7,649 bases of DNA, from assembly GCA_902493665.1 (NCBI GenBank), contig CABUQL010000051.1:1-7649 (forward strand), given 5' to 3'. Positions 1 to 7,081 of the stretch are shown here, one piece after another. The number at the start of each line of letters is the position of its first letter. The stretch's first letter is position 1. The DNA comes from an uncultured Eubacteriales bacterium. Its GTDB lineage: Bacteria; Bacillota; Clostridia; UMGS1810. A program made the position numbers and the translations under genes. The notes beneath the pieces were generated by a model. It was not told the DNA's origin, did no database searches, and saw nothing but the letters and a program-made list of their open reading frames with translations.

Positions 1-2362
1 AGAGCAGGATCACACAACAGGCAGCGGAAAATCGGTAAAACTTTCAAACAGAAAAGCGACGAGTGACAGACTTAAAATCAAAGACGCTTTTTCTGCAGAA
101 GATGCCGGTGCAAAAATGACAGTTTCCGCATACGTTTATGTTCCCGATGTAACAACGTATATTTCGCTCAGCCTTTACGGTGACAAGGGCACGGATTATG
201 CATATGATCCGGGCGCATACGTAAACGTTGAAGTTGTGAAAAACACTTGGACAAAGATAGAACTTGAATATGAACACACAAATCCCGTAATCACGCAGAT
301 TGGTATTGACCAGAGAAAAATGGGCGTGGAAGTTGCTCCGGTAATTTATGTGGACGATATTGAAATTATTAAAACGGGTTCTTCATCGCAGGGCGAAAAC
401 AAAAACGGCGATGTTATAACAAATATCGGCAGCGGCGGCAAAGGAAAAGTTGCAAATATCACCGTAAAAACAAGCAGCGACGGTCTTGTAAGACCTGACA
501 TTTATGACGGAAAAAACACATATGACGATTTAATATTTTATGCGGACAGAAAATCTGAAAGCAGTGAAAAAAACGACAAAACACCCGATGAAATATTTGC
601 GTCGCTTTCGGGCGGAAACGTTGTTGTAGACAATGCAAAACTTATGCAGTATAAAGTTTCGGGCGAAAAATACGGAACTGTTGAAAAAATAAAAGATGAC
701 GGCAAAGAAGTTATAAAAGCGGTTGTTGAAACTCTTCCCGAAAATGCATATACTTATCAGCTTACACTTCCCAAAATGACGGAGGGAAAAGACTTTTCCG
801 ACGGCGACACAATGCTTCTTGTTTTTGATATGAAAACGATAAAAGCAGATAACGAAATGTCGATGGGAAAAGTTCAGTGTATAGTTGAACAGGATGTAGA
901 TCCGTTTAAAAAAGCACTTTCTGAATATGTTCAGTCGGAAGCCGGCGGCGGATGGACAAGAGTATATCTTCCGTTTTCCGCAAAAAAAGGTTTTCCGCGC
1001 CTTTGCATAAGACTTGGTTATTACAAACAGACAATAGAAATCGGCGACTATAATCTCTATAACTTCGGCACAAAATACAGTGTTTCCGATATGCCGTCAA
1101 ATAAGATGTCCGTTACATATGACGATACGGAGCTTTTTGACAAAAATGCTTCATGGAGAAAAGAAGCCTGGGACAGAATCGAAAGAATAAGAAAAGGCGA
1201 TATCAAAGTTATTGTTAAGGACGAAAACGGAAATCTTGTAAAAGATGCCGATGTAAGCGTAAATATGACGGATCATAAATTCAGATTCGGAAGCGCCGTT
1301 AATACATCGGTTATAAAAGACAGTGATTACGCAAATGTATACAAAAGTGTTACGGCATCACTCTTTAATTCGGCAGTTTTGGAAAGTCATCATAAGTGGA
1401 ACGAGTATGAAAAGAAAAAAGACGAAACCGACAAAATGGTTAAAGCCGTAAAAGACATGAAAATTAAGTATTTAAGAGGACATACTCTTATATGGGACAG
1501 AAACGTGTATGATGTAAAAACCGGAAAATACACGGAAAACACATCAATTCCCGAAGAGCTGGCAAAGCTTATGTATACAGATGAGGCAAAAATGAACGAA
1601 ATGATTAAAAATCACATTTTTGACATCGTTCAAAGATATAAAGGAAGCATCTGCGAGTGGGACGTTGTAAACGAACTTGTAAACAATAAAGCAATCCGTT
1701 CAAAATACGGAAACAAGGTTTTGAATGACTGGTTTGCGTGGGCAAGAGAGGCAGCGGGAAAAGATGTAGATTTGTATATAAACGAAACGGGATTCCACGG
1801 AACAAACAACGACCAGTACAACACATTCTGCTCAGTGCTCGATTATATGACCGAAAGCGGTGTTGATTTTGACGGAATCGGCGTTCAGGGACATTTCGGT
1901 TCGGTTGTAAGCCCCGTTAATTTCTATAATCAGGTTAAAGAACTCGGAGAAAAATACAACAAAAAAATTGAAATCACCGAATATGACGCATTCGACCCGA
2001 CAATGACAGACAAAGAGCTTGAGGCAAGCTTTATGCGCGATATACTTATTATGTGCTTCTCAAACGAAAGCGTTGAAGGATTTATAATGTGGGGATTTAA
2101 CAACAAATCACACTGGAAAAAATTCGCACCGCTTTTTGAAGAAGACTGGACGCTTAAAGAGTCGGGAAAACAGTGGCTCGACCTTGTTTACAACAAATGG
2201 TGGACAAACGAAAGCGGAAAAACAAATGAATCGGGAGAATTTAACACAAGAGGATTTTTGGGAAATTACGATATAACTGTTTCGGCAAACGGAAAAACAC
2301 AAACTGTTTCAAGTGAGTGTTTCGAAAAAGACGGTAACACCATAACGATAGTGATTAAATAG
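1..2362 (+). CDS. GH10 endo-1,4-beta-xylanase-type glycosidase, multidomain, 5'-truncated by window edge
   Basis: The frame is open from the first bases, so the true start and any signal peptide lie upstream; about 786 residues are visible (residue 1 = codon at nt 2). Residues ~1-130 resemble a CBM4/9/22-type beta-sandwich carbohydrate-binding module. A Gly/Ser/Lys linker follows, then a beta-rich region (~156-370) of the kind preceding plant-like GH10 domains, a short helix (WRKEAWDRIERIRKG, ~385-399), a small beta domain (~400-428), the GH10 barrel (~429-735) and a C-terminal beta tail. Catalytic residues are visible: acid/base Glu in WDVVNE (codon 1673-1675), nucleophile Glu in ITEYD (1979-1981) and the supporting His in GVQGHFG. 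The family hydrolyses internal beta-1,4-xylosidic bonds, usually outside the cell. Odd points are ESHHKW where ENxxKW is usual and RGHTLIWD where the Trp is commonly followed by His. No dockerin or SLH domain occurs at the C-terminus. Family is secure; exact substrate is inferred. Confidence 0.9.
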   Translation, partial: EQDHTTGSGKSVKLSNRKATSDRLKIKDAFSAEDAGAKMTVSAYVYVPDVTTYISLSLYGDKGTDYAYDPGAYVNVEVVKNTWTKIELEYEHTNPVITQIGIDQRKMGVEVAPVIYVDDIEIIKTGSSSQGENKNGDVITNIGSGGKGKVANITVKTSSDGLVRPDIYDGKNTYDDLIFYADRKSESSEKNDKTPDEIFASLSGGNVVVDNAKLMQYKVSGEKYGTVEKIKDDGKEVIKAVVETLPENAYTYQLTLPKMTEGKDFSDGDTMLLVFDMKTIKADNEMSMGKVQCIVEQDVDPFKKALSEYVQSEAGGGWTRVYLPFSAKKGFPRLCIRLGYYKQTIEIGDYNLYNFGTKYSVSDMPSNKMSVTYDDTELFDKNASWRKEAWDRIERIRKGDIKVIVKDENGNLVKDADVSVNMTDHKFRFGSAVNTSVIKDSDYANVYKSVTASLFNSAVLESHHKWNEYEKKKDETDKMVKAVKDMKIKYLRGHTLIWDRNVYDVKTGKYTENTSIPEELAKLMYTDEAKMNEMIKNHIFDIVQRYKGSICEWDVVNELVNNKAIRSKYGNKVLNDWFAWAREAAGKDVDLYINETGFHGTNNDQYNTFCSVLDYMTESGVDFDGIGVQGHFGSVVSPVNFYNQVKELGEKYNKKIEITEYDAFDPTMTDKELEASFMRDILIMCFSNESVEGFIMWGFNNKSHWKKFAPLFEEDWTLKESGKQWLDLVYNKWWTNESGKTNESGEFNTRGFLGNYDITVSANGKTQTVSSECFEKDGNTITIVIK

Positions 2363-2469
2363 CAAATATTCTTAAAGCCTATAGAGATTTTAAGGCGCTG
2401 CAATGTCTGAATTTCTGATGGCAAAGCTCTCTCTTATGCAAAAAGCATATATTGATTTGGTTCTGAAAG

Positions 2470-2498
2470 ACACCGTACTTTTTAAGTACGGTGTTTTT
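2470..2498 (+). terminator. Rho-independent terminator of the xylanase gene
   Basis: A perfect 11-bp stem (ACACCGTACTT at 2470-2480 with AAGTACGGTGT at 2484-2494) closes a TTT loop and runs into a T tract (2494-2498) followed by CATTTT. It lies about 107 nt after the xylanase stop codon and ahead of the next promoter, so it separates the two transcription units. Confidence 0.88.
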
Positions 2499-2524
2499 CA
2501 TTTTCAAGAAATAAGCGGTCAGAA

Positions 2525-2563
2525 CCGGATATCGGGTTAGCCCCCCGTGTGCCCGGATTTTTT
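2525..2563 (+). other. GC-rich intergenic patch with weak hairpin and T tract
   Basis: This stretch contains a run of six C (2541-2546) and stands out sharply from the AT-rich DNA around it. CGGG (2533-2536) can pair with CCCG (2552-2555), or alternatively CCGG (2525-2528) with CCGG (2553-2556). Either stem is followed by TTTTTT nearby (2558-2563), so it could be a second, weaker terminator. The abrupt composition change also fits a dispersed intergenic repeat. Neither reading can be settled from this one copy. Confidence 0.35.
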
Positions 2564-2623
2564 GTGCAAAACAAAAGAGGGCAAAAAAAGAATATAAATT
2601 ACACAAAGTGGATAAAAAATGAG

Positions 2624-2652
2624 TTGAATTGCAATAAAAAAAGTTATATTAT
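2624..2652 (+). promoter_or_regulatory. Sigma-A-type promoter of the uxaBA-GH4 operon
   Basis: TTGAAT (2624-2629) and TATTAT (2647-2652) are separated by exactly 17 nt in an A-rich context. Transcription would begin near 2659, giving a leader of about 57 nt before the uxaB start. It is the only good promoter seen ahead of the operon. Confidence 0.75.
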
Positions 2653-2657
2653 ATACC

Positions 2658-2675
2658 TAATAAGAGGTTAATAAG
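2658..2675 (+). repeat. Tandem TAATAAG direct repeats at the uxaB transcription start
   Basis: Two exact copies of TAATAAG (2658-2664 and 2669-2675) are spaced 11 nt start to start, about one helical turn, right at the predicted transcription start. This position would suit an operator for a uronate-responsive repressor, but the sequence is AT-rich and chance is a real alternative. Confidence 0.3.
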
Positions 2676-2715
2676 TGTTAAATATTGACTTTATAAAATT
2701 GCGGAGGAATTAAAA

Positions 2716-4032
2716 ATGGCGAGAATCGATGAAATTGTTAACAAGAAAAAACGCAAAGAAACTGTTATTCAGTTTGGTGAAGGCGGATTTTTAAGAGGAT
2801 TTGCCGACTGGATGCTTCAAAAACTTAATGAAAGCGGAAAATATGAGGGCAGCGTTGTTGTTGTTCAGCCTATCGAAAAAGGTATGTGCGATAAGCTCAG
2901 TGAGCAAAACTGTGTTTACACACACGTAATGCGCGGAATTGAAAACGGAAAAAGCGTTGTCAGAAAAGATAAAATAGATGTTATTTCAAGATGCGTAAAA
3001 CCGTATGACGATTACGATGAATATTTAAAACTTGCCGAAAACAAAGATTTCAGATTTGTTATTTCAAATACAACCGAATCGGGAATTTCTTATCACGAAG
3101 GCGATAAACTTTCCGACAGACCGCAAAAATCTTTCCCTGCAAAGGTGTGCGCGCTTTTGTATAAAAGATTTACGCTCGGCTACAAAGGTTTTGTTTTCCT
3201 CCCTTGCGAGCTTATAGACAAAAACGGTGCAAAACTTAAAGAAATCGTTACAAGATATGCAAAAGAATGGAATCTCGGCGATGACTTTTTAAAATGGCTT
3301 GAAGAAGAAAACTACTTCTGCAGCACTCTTGTTGACAGAATTGTTACGGGATATCCCAAAGATGAAGACATGGAACTCGGCTATGAGGACAATATGGTAA
3401 ACACATCCGAAGTTTTCCATTTGTGGGTTATTGAAGGCGATAAAAAATATGCCGAAGAACTTCCGTTTGACAAAATCGGTCTTAATGTAATATGGACAGA
3501 TAAAATGGAAATGTACCGCACAAGAAAAGTAAGAATCTTAAACGGCGCTCATACATCGCTTGTTCCTTACGCAATGCTTGAAGGATTTAAAACGGTAAGA
3601 GAATGTGTTGAAGATCCCGTTATGAAAGAACACATAAGAAAATGCGTGTTTGATGAAATTATTCCTACGCTCGATTTGCCGAAGGAAGAGCTTATAGATT
3701 ATGCAAACAACGTTTTGGAGCGTTTTGCAAATCCGTATATCAAGCATTATCTTGCTTCAATTTCGCTTAACTCGGTAAGCAAGTTTAAAGTAAGAGTGCT
3801 TCCTTCAATTCTTGAATACATAAAGAGATTTAACAAAATGCCGGATACGCTTTTATTCTCGTTTGCTTCGCTTATAAGATTTTACAAAACGGATATGCCA
3901 AACGATGATCCCGAAGTAATGGAATTTATGAAAAAAAGTAGCGTAAAAGAAATTCTTGCAAACAAAAACCTTTGGGACGAGGATTTGTCATTCCTTGCCG
4001 AAGAGGTTGAAAAAGATAGGAGAATAATATGA
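2716..4032 (+). CDS. uxaB: Tagaturonate reductase (altronate oxidoreductase), UxaB family
   Basis: Predicted cytosolic NAD-dependent enzyme that reduces D-tagaturonate to D-altronate in galacturonate catabolism. The 438-residue protein belongs to the polyol (mannitol) dehydrogenase family. The N-terminal dinucleotide-binding loop is GEGGFLR (residues 21-27, GxGxxxR), in the context QFGEGGFLRGFADW typical of UxaB. STLVDRIVTGYP matches the family's LVDRI signature. The catalytic K-x4-N-x2-H pattern is intact as K271, N276 and H279 in KVRILNGAH. Length is somewhat below the roughly 480 residues of the E. coli enzyme. The ATG is well placed after GGAGG (2703-2707, 8-nt spacing). The stop codon overlaps the uxaA start in ATGA, so translation of the two is probably coupled. 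Fructuronate reductase (UxuB) is the main alternative; the adjacent altronate dehydratase argues for UxaB. Confidence 0.9.
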   Translation: MARIDEIVNKKKRKETVIQFGEGGFLRGFADWMLQKLNESGKYEGSVVVVQPIEKGMCDKLSEQNCVYTHVMRGIENGKSVVRKDKIDVISRCVKPYDDYDEYLKLAENKDFRFVISNTTESGISYHEGDKLSDRPQKSFPAKVCALLYKRFTLGYKGFVFLPCELIDKNGAKLKEIVTRYAKEWNLGDDFLKWLEEENYFCSTLVDRIVTGYPKDEDMELGYEDNMVNTSEVFHLWVIEGDKKYAEELPFDKIGLNVIWTDKMEMYRTRKVRILNGAHTSLVPYAMLEGFKTVRECVEDPVMKEHIRKCVFDEIIPTLDLPKEELIDYANNVLERFANPYIKHYLASISLNSVSKFKVRVLPSILEYIKRFNKMPDTLLFSFASLIRFYKTDMPNDDPEVMEFMKKSSVKEILANKNLWDEDLSFLAEEVEKDRRII

Positions 4033-5408
4033 TTATAAATCCTAACGACAATGTCGAAGTAAATCTTGCCACAGGTCATAAAGCGGCGCTTTGCGACATT
4101 AAATGCGGCGAAAATATTATAAAATACGGTTTTCCTATCGGCCATGCAACAAAAGATATAAAATGCGGCGAAACGGTTCATACCGACAACGTTAAAACAA
4201 ATCTCGGAGAGCTTCTTACATATACATATAATCCGAATTTTAAGGAAATCAAAAAAGCCGAAAAAGAGCGTTTTTTTGAAGGGTATGTAAGAGAAAACGG
4301 CGAAGTCGGCATCAGAAACGACATCTGGATTGTAAATACTGTCGGATGCGTAAATAAGGTTGCACAGAAAATCGCCGAAAAAACAGGAGCGCTTTTCTTT
4401 CCTCATCCTTTCGGCTGCTCGCAGCTCGGAGGCGACCACAAAACAACGCAGCTTGTTTTAAGAGGGCTTGTAAATCACCCTAATGCAGGCGGTGTGCTTG
4501 TTTTGGGACTCGGATGCGAAAACAACAATATTGACGAGTTTAAAAAAATGCTCGGCGATGTAAACAGTAAAAGAGTAAAATTTTTAAATGCTCAGGATTT
4601 CGATGATGAAATCGAAGAGGGCGTAAGACTTGTTAACGAGCTTAAAGAATATGCGTCAAAATTTAAAAGAGAAAAGGTAAGCGTATCTAAGCTTAAGGTT
4701 GGCTTAAAATGCGGCGGAAGCGACGGCTACAGCGGAATAACCGCAAATCCTTTGGTGGGACGTTTCTCCGATATGCTTATATCGCACGGCGGAACAAGCG
4801 TTTTAACCGAAGTTCCCGAAATGTTCGGTGCGGAAACTCTTTTGATGGACAGATGCGAAAACAAAGAGGTTTTTGATAAAACCGTAAGACTTATAAACAA
4901 CTTTAAAGAGTATTTCACACGTCATAATCAGGTTATATATGAAAATCCGTCACCCGGAAATAAAAAGGGCGGAATAACAACGCTTGAAGAAAAATCGCTC
5001 GGATGTGTTCAAAAGGGCGGAACGAGCAAGGTTGTTGACGTTTTGAATTTTGGTGATACGCTTAAAAAAAGCGGTCTTAATCTTTTAAACGGACCCGGAA
5101 ACGACATTGTTGCAATTACAAATCTTACTGCTGCGGGAGCGCATATGATTTTGTTTACAACGGGACGCGGAACGCCTGTCGGCGCACCTGTTCCGACGGT
5201 TAAAGTGGCAACAAATTCAAATCTTGCAAAACGCAAGACAAACTGGATTGACTTTAATGCGGGCGTTATTATTGAAGGAAAAACAATTGACGAAACCGCA
5301 GAGGACTTTTTCGATTTTTGCATAGATGTTGCAAGCGGAAAAGAAACAAAGAACGAGCAGAACGATTACAGAGAAATATCAATATTTAAAGACGGCGTAA
5401 TATTATAA
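4029..5408 (+). CDS. uxaA: Altronate dehydratase, UxaA family
   Basis: Predicted metal-dependent cytosolic enzyme converting D-altronate to 2-keto-3-deoxy-D-gluconate plus water, the step after UxaB. The 459-residue protein has an N-terminal SAF-type domain (residues ~1-68, with GENIIKYGFPIGHA) and a catalytic region with strongly family-typical motifs: PHPFGCSQLGGDH (H126, C130), GLGCENN (C163), GLKCGGSDGYSGITANP (from 225, C228) and NGPGNDIVAITNL followed by FTTGRGTPVGAPVPT. The conserved Cys and His residues are candidate metal or active-site ligands. The SAF domain is short: DNVEVNLATGHK lacks about two dozen residues that lie between the equivalent DN and GHK motifs in E. coli UxaA. AGGAGA (4018-4023) lies 5 nt before the ATG, inside the end of uxaB. 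A 42-nt gap separates it from the GH4 gene. Confidence 0.93.
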   Translation: MIINPNDNVEVNLATGHKAALCDIKCGENIIKYGFPIGHATKDIKCGETVHTDNVKTNLGELLTYTYNPNFKEIKKAEKERFFEGYVRENGEVGIRNDIWIVNTVGCVNKVAQKIAEKTGALFFPHPFGCSQLGGDHKTTQLVLRGLVNHPNAGGVLVLGLGCENNNIDEFKKMLGDVNSKRVKFLNAQDFDDEIEEGVRLVNELKEYASKFKREKVSVSKLKVGLKCGGSDGYSGITANPLVGRFSDMLISHGGTSVLTEVPEMFGAETLLMDRCENKEVFDKTVRLINNFKEYFTRHNQVIYENPSPGNKKGGITTLEEKSLGCVQKGGTSKVVDVLNFGDTLKKSGLNLLNGPGNDIVAITNLTAAGAHMILFTTGRGTPVGAPVPTVKVATNSNLAKRKTNWIDFNAGVIIEGKTIDETAEDFFDFCIDVASGKETKNEQNDYREISIFKDGVIL

Positions 5409-5434
5409 AATTAATATAAAAAAGAGTTGAATTT

Positions 5435-5440
5435 AAGGAG
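5435..5440 (+). promoter_or_regulatory. Ribosome binding site deciding the GH4 start
   Basis: AAGGAG lies 10 nt before the ATG at 5451. A TTG at 5427 in the same frame would place this motif inside the coding sequence, so the ATG is preferred. Confidence 0.8.
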
Positions 5441-5450
5441 CGAAAAAACT

Positions 5451-6848
5451 ATGAAACATTTTGGCGACAGAGTTGAAGATGTAAAGATTTGCTATATCGG
5501 CGGCGGCTCAAGAGGTTGGGCATGGGGTCTTATGAGCGATCTTGCAAGAGAACATTCAATGAAAGGCGAAGTTGTGCTTTACGATATCGATTTTGAAGCT
5601 GCAAAGCATAACGAAATAATCGGAAACAAAATATGTGTTGATCATCCCGATGCAAACAAATGGACTTACAGAGCGGAAGAAAACATTGACAAAGCTCTTA
5701 CAGGCGCTGATTTCGTTATTATATCAATACTTCCGGGCACATTTGATGAAATGCACTCAGACGTTCATACACCTGAAAAATACGGAATATATCAGTCTGT
5801 AGGCGACACGGTCGGCGCAGGCGGATGCATCAGAGCACTCCGCACAATTCCTATGTATGAAGTAATTGCAAACGCAATTAAGAAAAACTGCCCGAACGCA
5901 TGGGTAATAAACTACACAAATCCTATGACGATGTGTGTAAGAACACTTTACAGAGTTTTCCCCGAAATCAAAGCATTCGGCTGCTGCCATGAAGTTTTCG
6001 GAACACAGAAGCTTCTTGCAAAATGCGCTCAGGAAATACTCGGCGAAAAAGAAGAAATCAAAAGAGAAGATATTAAAGTTAACGTATTCGGTATCAATCA
6101 CTTTACATGGATTGATAAAGCTTTCTACAAACACATTGATCTTTTCCCGCTTTACAGAGAATACTGCATAAAACACAGAAACGACGAAACAGAACCTATC
6201 ACAGACGACAACTGGGCAAACAGATTTTTCATAAGCCAGAATCTTGTTCATTACGACTTGTTCCTCCGCTACGGACTTATTGCCGCAGCAGGCGACAGAC
6301 ATCTTGCAGAATTCTGCCCGAACAAATGGTATCTTAAAGATCCCGAAACTGTTGAAAGATGGAAATTCTCTCTTACAACCGTTGACTGGAGAAAAGAAGA
6401 CCTTAAATCACGTCTTGAAAGAAGTGCACGTCTTGTTTCCGGCGAAGAGAAATTCAAAATCAAAGAAACAGGCGAGGAAGGCGTTCGCCAGATGAAAGCA
6501 ATACTCGGTCTCGGAGATTTTGTTACAAACGTAAATATACCCAACTACGGACAGATTCCGAATCTCCCCTTGGATGCAGTTGTTGAAACAAACGCACACT
6601 TTACAACAGACAGCGTAAGACCTGTATATGCAGGAAATATTCCCGATAACGTTCGTGCGCTTATGGCTCAGACGGTTCTTAATCAGGAAACAATTGTTGA
6701 AGCAGGACTTGAAAGAAATCTTGACCTCGCATTTAACGCATTTATCAAAGATCCTCAGGTTGAAACAATTTCGCTTGACGATGCTAAAAAGCTCTTTGAC
6801 GAAATGATTGACAACACAAAAAAATATCTTACGGAATATAAAAGATAA
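5451..6848 (+). CDS. GH4 alpha-galacturonidase (CHEV-type, LplD-like)
   Basis: Predicted cytosolic glycosidase releasing D-galacturonate from alpha-galacturonides. GH4 enzymes use NAD and a divalent metal in an oxidation-elimination mechanism. The 465-residue protein has an N-terminal Rossmann fold with GGGSRGW (from G17) and an acidic strand end at D45 (LYDID). TNPM is at 156-159, the metal-site motif CHEV at 179-182 (C179, H180), INHFTW with H217, and GDRHLAEF with D282 and H284. CHEV is the published signature separating alpha-galacturonidases such as Bacillus subtilis LplD from GH4 alpha-glucosidases, alpha-glucuronidases and phospho-glycosidases. Position behind uxaB and uxaA supports the same substrate, since its product feeds that pathway through UxaC. 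Length is normal for GH4 and no key residue is missing. The ATG at 5451 is preferred over an in-frame TTG at 5427. It is the last gene of its operon. Confidence 0.9.
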   Translation: MKHFGDRVEDVKICYIGGGSRGWAWGLMSDLAREHSMKGEVVLYDIDFEAAKHNEIIGNKICVDHPDANKWTYRAEENIDKALTGADFVIISILPGTFDEMHSDVHTPEKYGIYQSVGDTVGAGGCIRALRTIPMYEVIANAIKKNCPNAWVINYTNPMTMCVRTLYRVFPEIKAFGCCHEVFGTQKLLAKCAQEILGEKEEIKREDIKVNVFGINHFTWIDKAFYKHIDLFPLYREYCIKHRNDETEPITDDNWANRFFISQNLVHYDLFLRYGLIAAAGDRHLAEFCPNKWYLKDPETVERWKFSLTTVDWRKEDLKSRLERSARLVSGEEKFKIKETGEEGVRQMKAILGLGDFVTNVNIPNYGQIPNLPLDAVVETNAHFTTDSVRPVYAGNIPDNVRALMAQTVLNQETIVEAGLERNLDLAFNAFIKDPQVETISLDDAKKLFDEMIDNTKKYLTEYKR

Positions 6849-6875
6849 TAACTTTAACAGTATTGTTTGAAAATT

Positions 6876-6920
6876 TAAACCGCTTGTTTTGACGATTATT
6901 AAAACAGGCGGTTTATTTTT
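6876..6920 (+). terminator. Rho-independent terminator of the uxaBA-GH4 operon
   Basis: A 15-bp stem (6876-6890 with 6901-6915, one G-U pair) closes a 10-nt loop and is followed by TTTTT (6916-6920). It begins 28 nt after the GH4 stop codon and ends about 20 nt before the next promoter, giving a clean unit boundary. Confidence 0.92.
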
Positions 6921-6939
6921 ATAAATAAGGTAAAAATGA

Positions 6940-6968
6940 TTGACTTGATATAAAATATGCTTTATAAT
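6940..6968 (+). promoter_or_regulatory. Near-consensus sigma-A promoter of the beta-galactosidase gene
   Basis: TTGACT (6940-6945) and a perfect TATAAT (6963-6968) are separated by exactly 17 nt. Transcription would start near 6975. A promoter this close to consensus suggests that control acts through a repressor or the long leader, not through promoter weakness; that part is inference. Confidence 0.88.
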
Positions 6969-6994
6969 TTATTGTGATTAGATGTTGGAGAATC

Positions 6995-7014
6995 AAATTA
7001 AATATCGTTTTGCA
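6995..7014 (+). repeat. Leader direct repeat, copy 1
   Basis: AAATTAAATAT (6995-7005) followed by CGTTTTGCA. The 11-nt core is identical to that of the second copy 66 nt downstream, and both end in a T-run plus GCA. Confidence 0.55.
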
Positions 7015-7060
7015 ACGGCAAATTTCTCCGATATCTTGGCAAAAATAATTTGCAAACATA

Positions 7061-7081
7061 AAATTAAATATGTTTTTTGCA
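7061..7081 (+). repeat. Leader direct repeat, copy 2, abutting the ribosome binding site
   Basis: AAATTAAATAT (7061-7071) followed by GTTTTTTGCA. It ends directly at the GGGGG of the beta-galactosidase ribosome binding site (7082-7086), so anything binding here could affect translation or elongation. Confidence 0.55.

Noticed and set aside
116..130. ATG at 116 as the start of the xylanase gene
   Set aside because: The frame stays open upstream to base 2 and encodes CBM-like sequence (HTTGSGKSVKLSNRKATSD), and no ribosome binding site precedes this ATG, so it is an internal methionine.
2441..2455. TATGC-AAAAA-GCATA small hairpin after the xylanase gene
   Set aside because: A 5-bp AT-rich stem without a T tract is too weak to call and is common by chance in this composition.
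2379..2606. 75-codon open frame on the minus strand in the intergenic region
   Set aside because: It runs through the terminator hairpin and the GC-rich patch, has no convincing ribosome binding site and matches no family I recognise. It is better read as non-coding or repeat DNA.
2685..2700. TTGACT upstream of uxaB as a second promoter -35 box
   Set aside because: A -10 box at proper spacing would fall on or beyond the ribosome binding site and start codon.
3882..4439. 185-codon open frame on the minus strand spanning the uxaB-uxaA junction
   Set aside because: It lies wholly antisense to two well-supported enzymes, has no ribosome binding site or recognisable domain, and arises from the codon bias of the real genes.
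5427..5429. TTG start for the GH4 gene
   Set aside because: It lies upstream of the AAGGAG motif that serves the ATG at 5451, and the eight extra residues resemble nothing in the family.
5757..6302. 181-codon open frame on the minus strand inside the GH4 gene
   Set aside because: It is antisense to conserved GH4 motifs including CHEV; its Cys- and Phe-rich composition is that of a shadow frame.
7006..7024. Catabolite-response (cre) site in the beta-galactosidase leader
   Set aside because: The TGCAACGGCA stretch resembles the consensus only loosely, with the CG out of register, so it is not supported.
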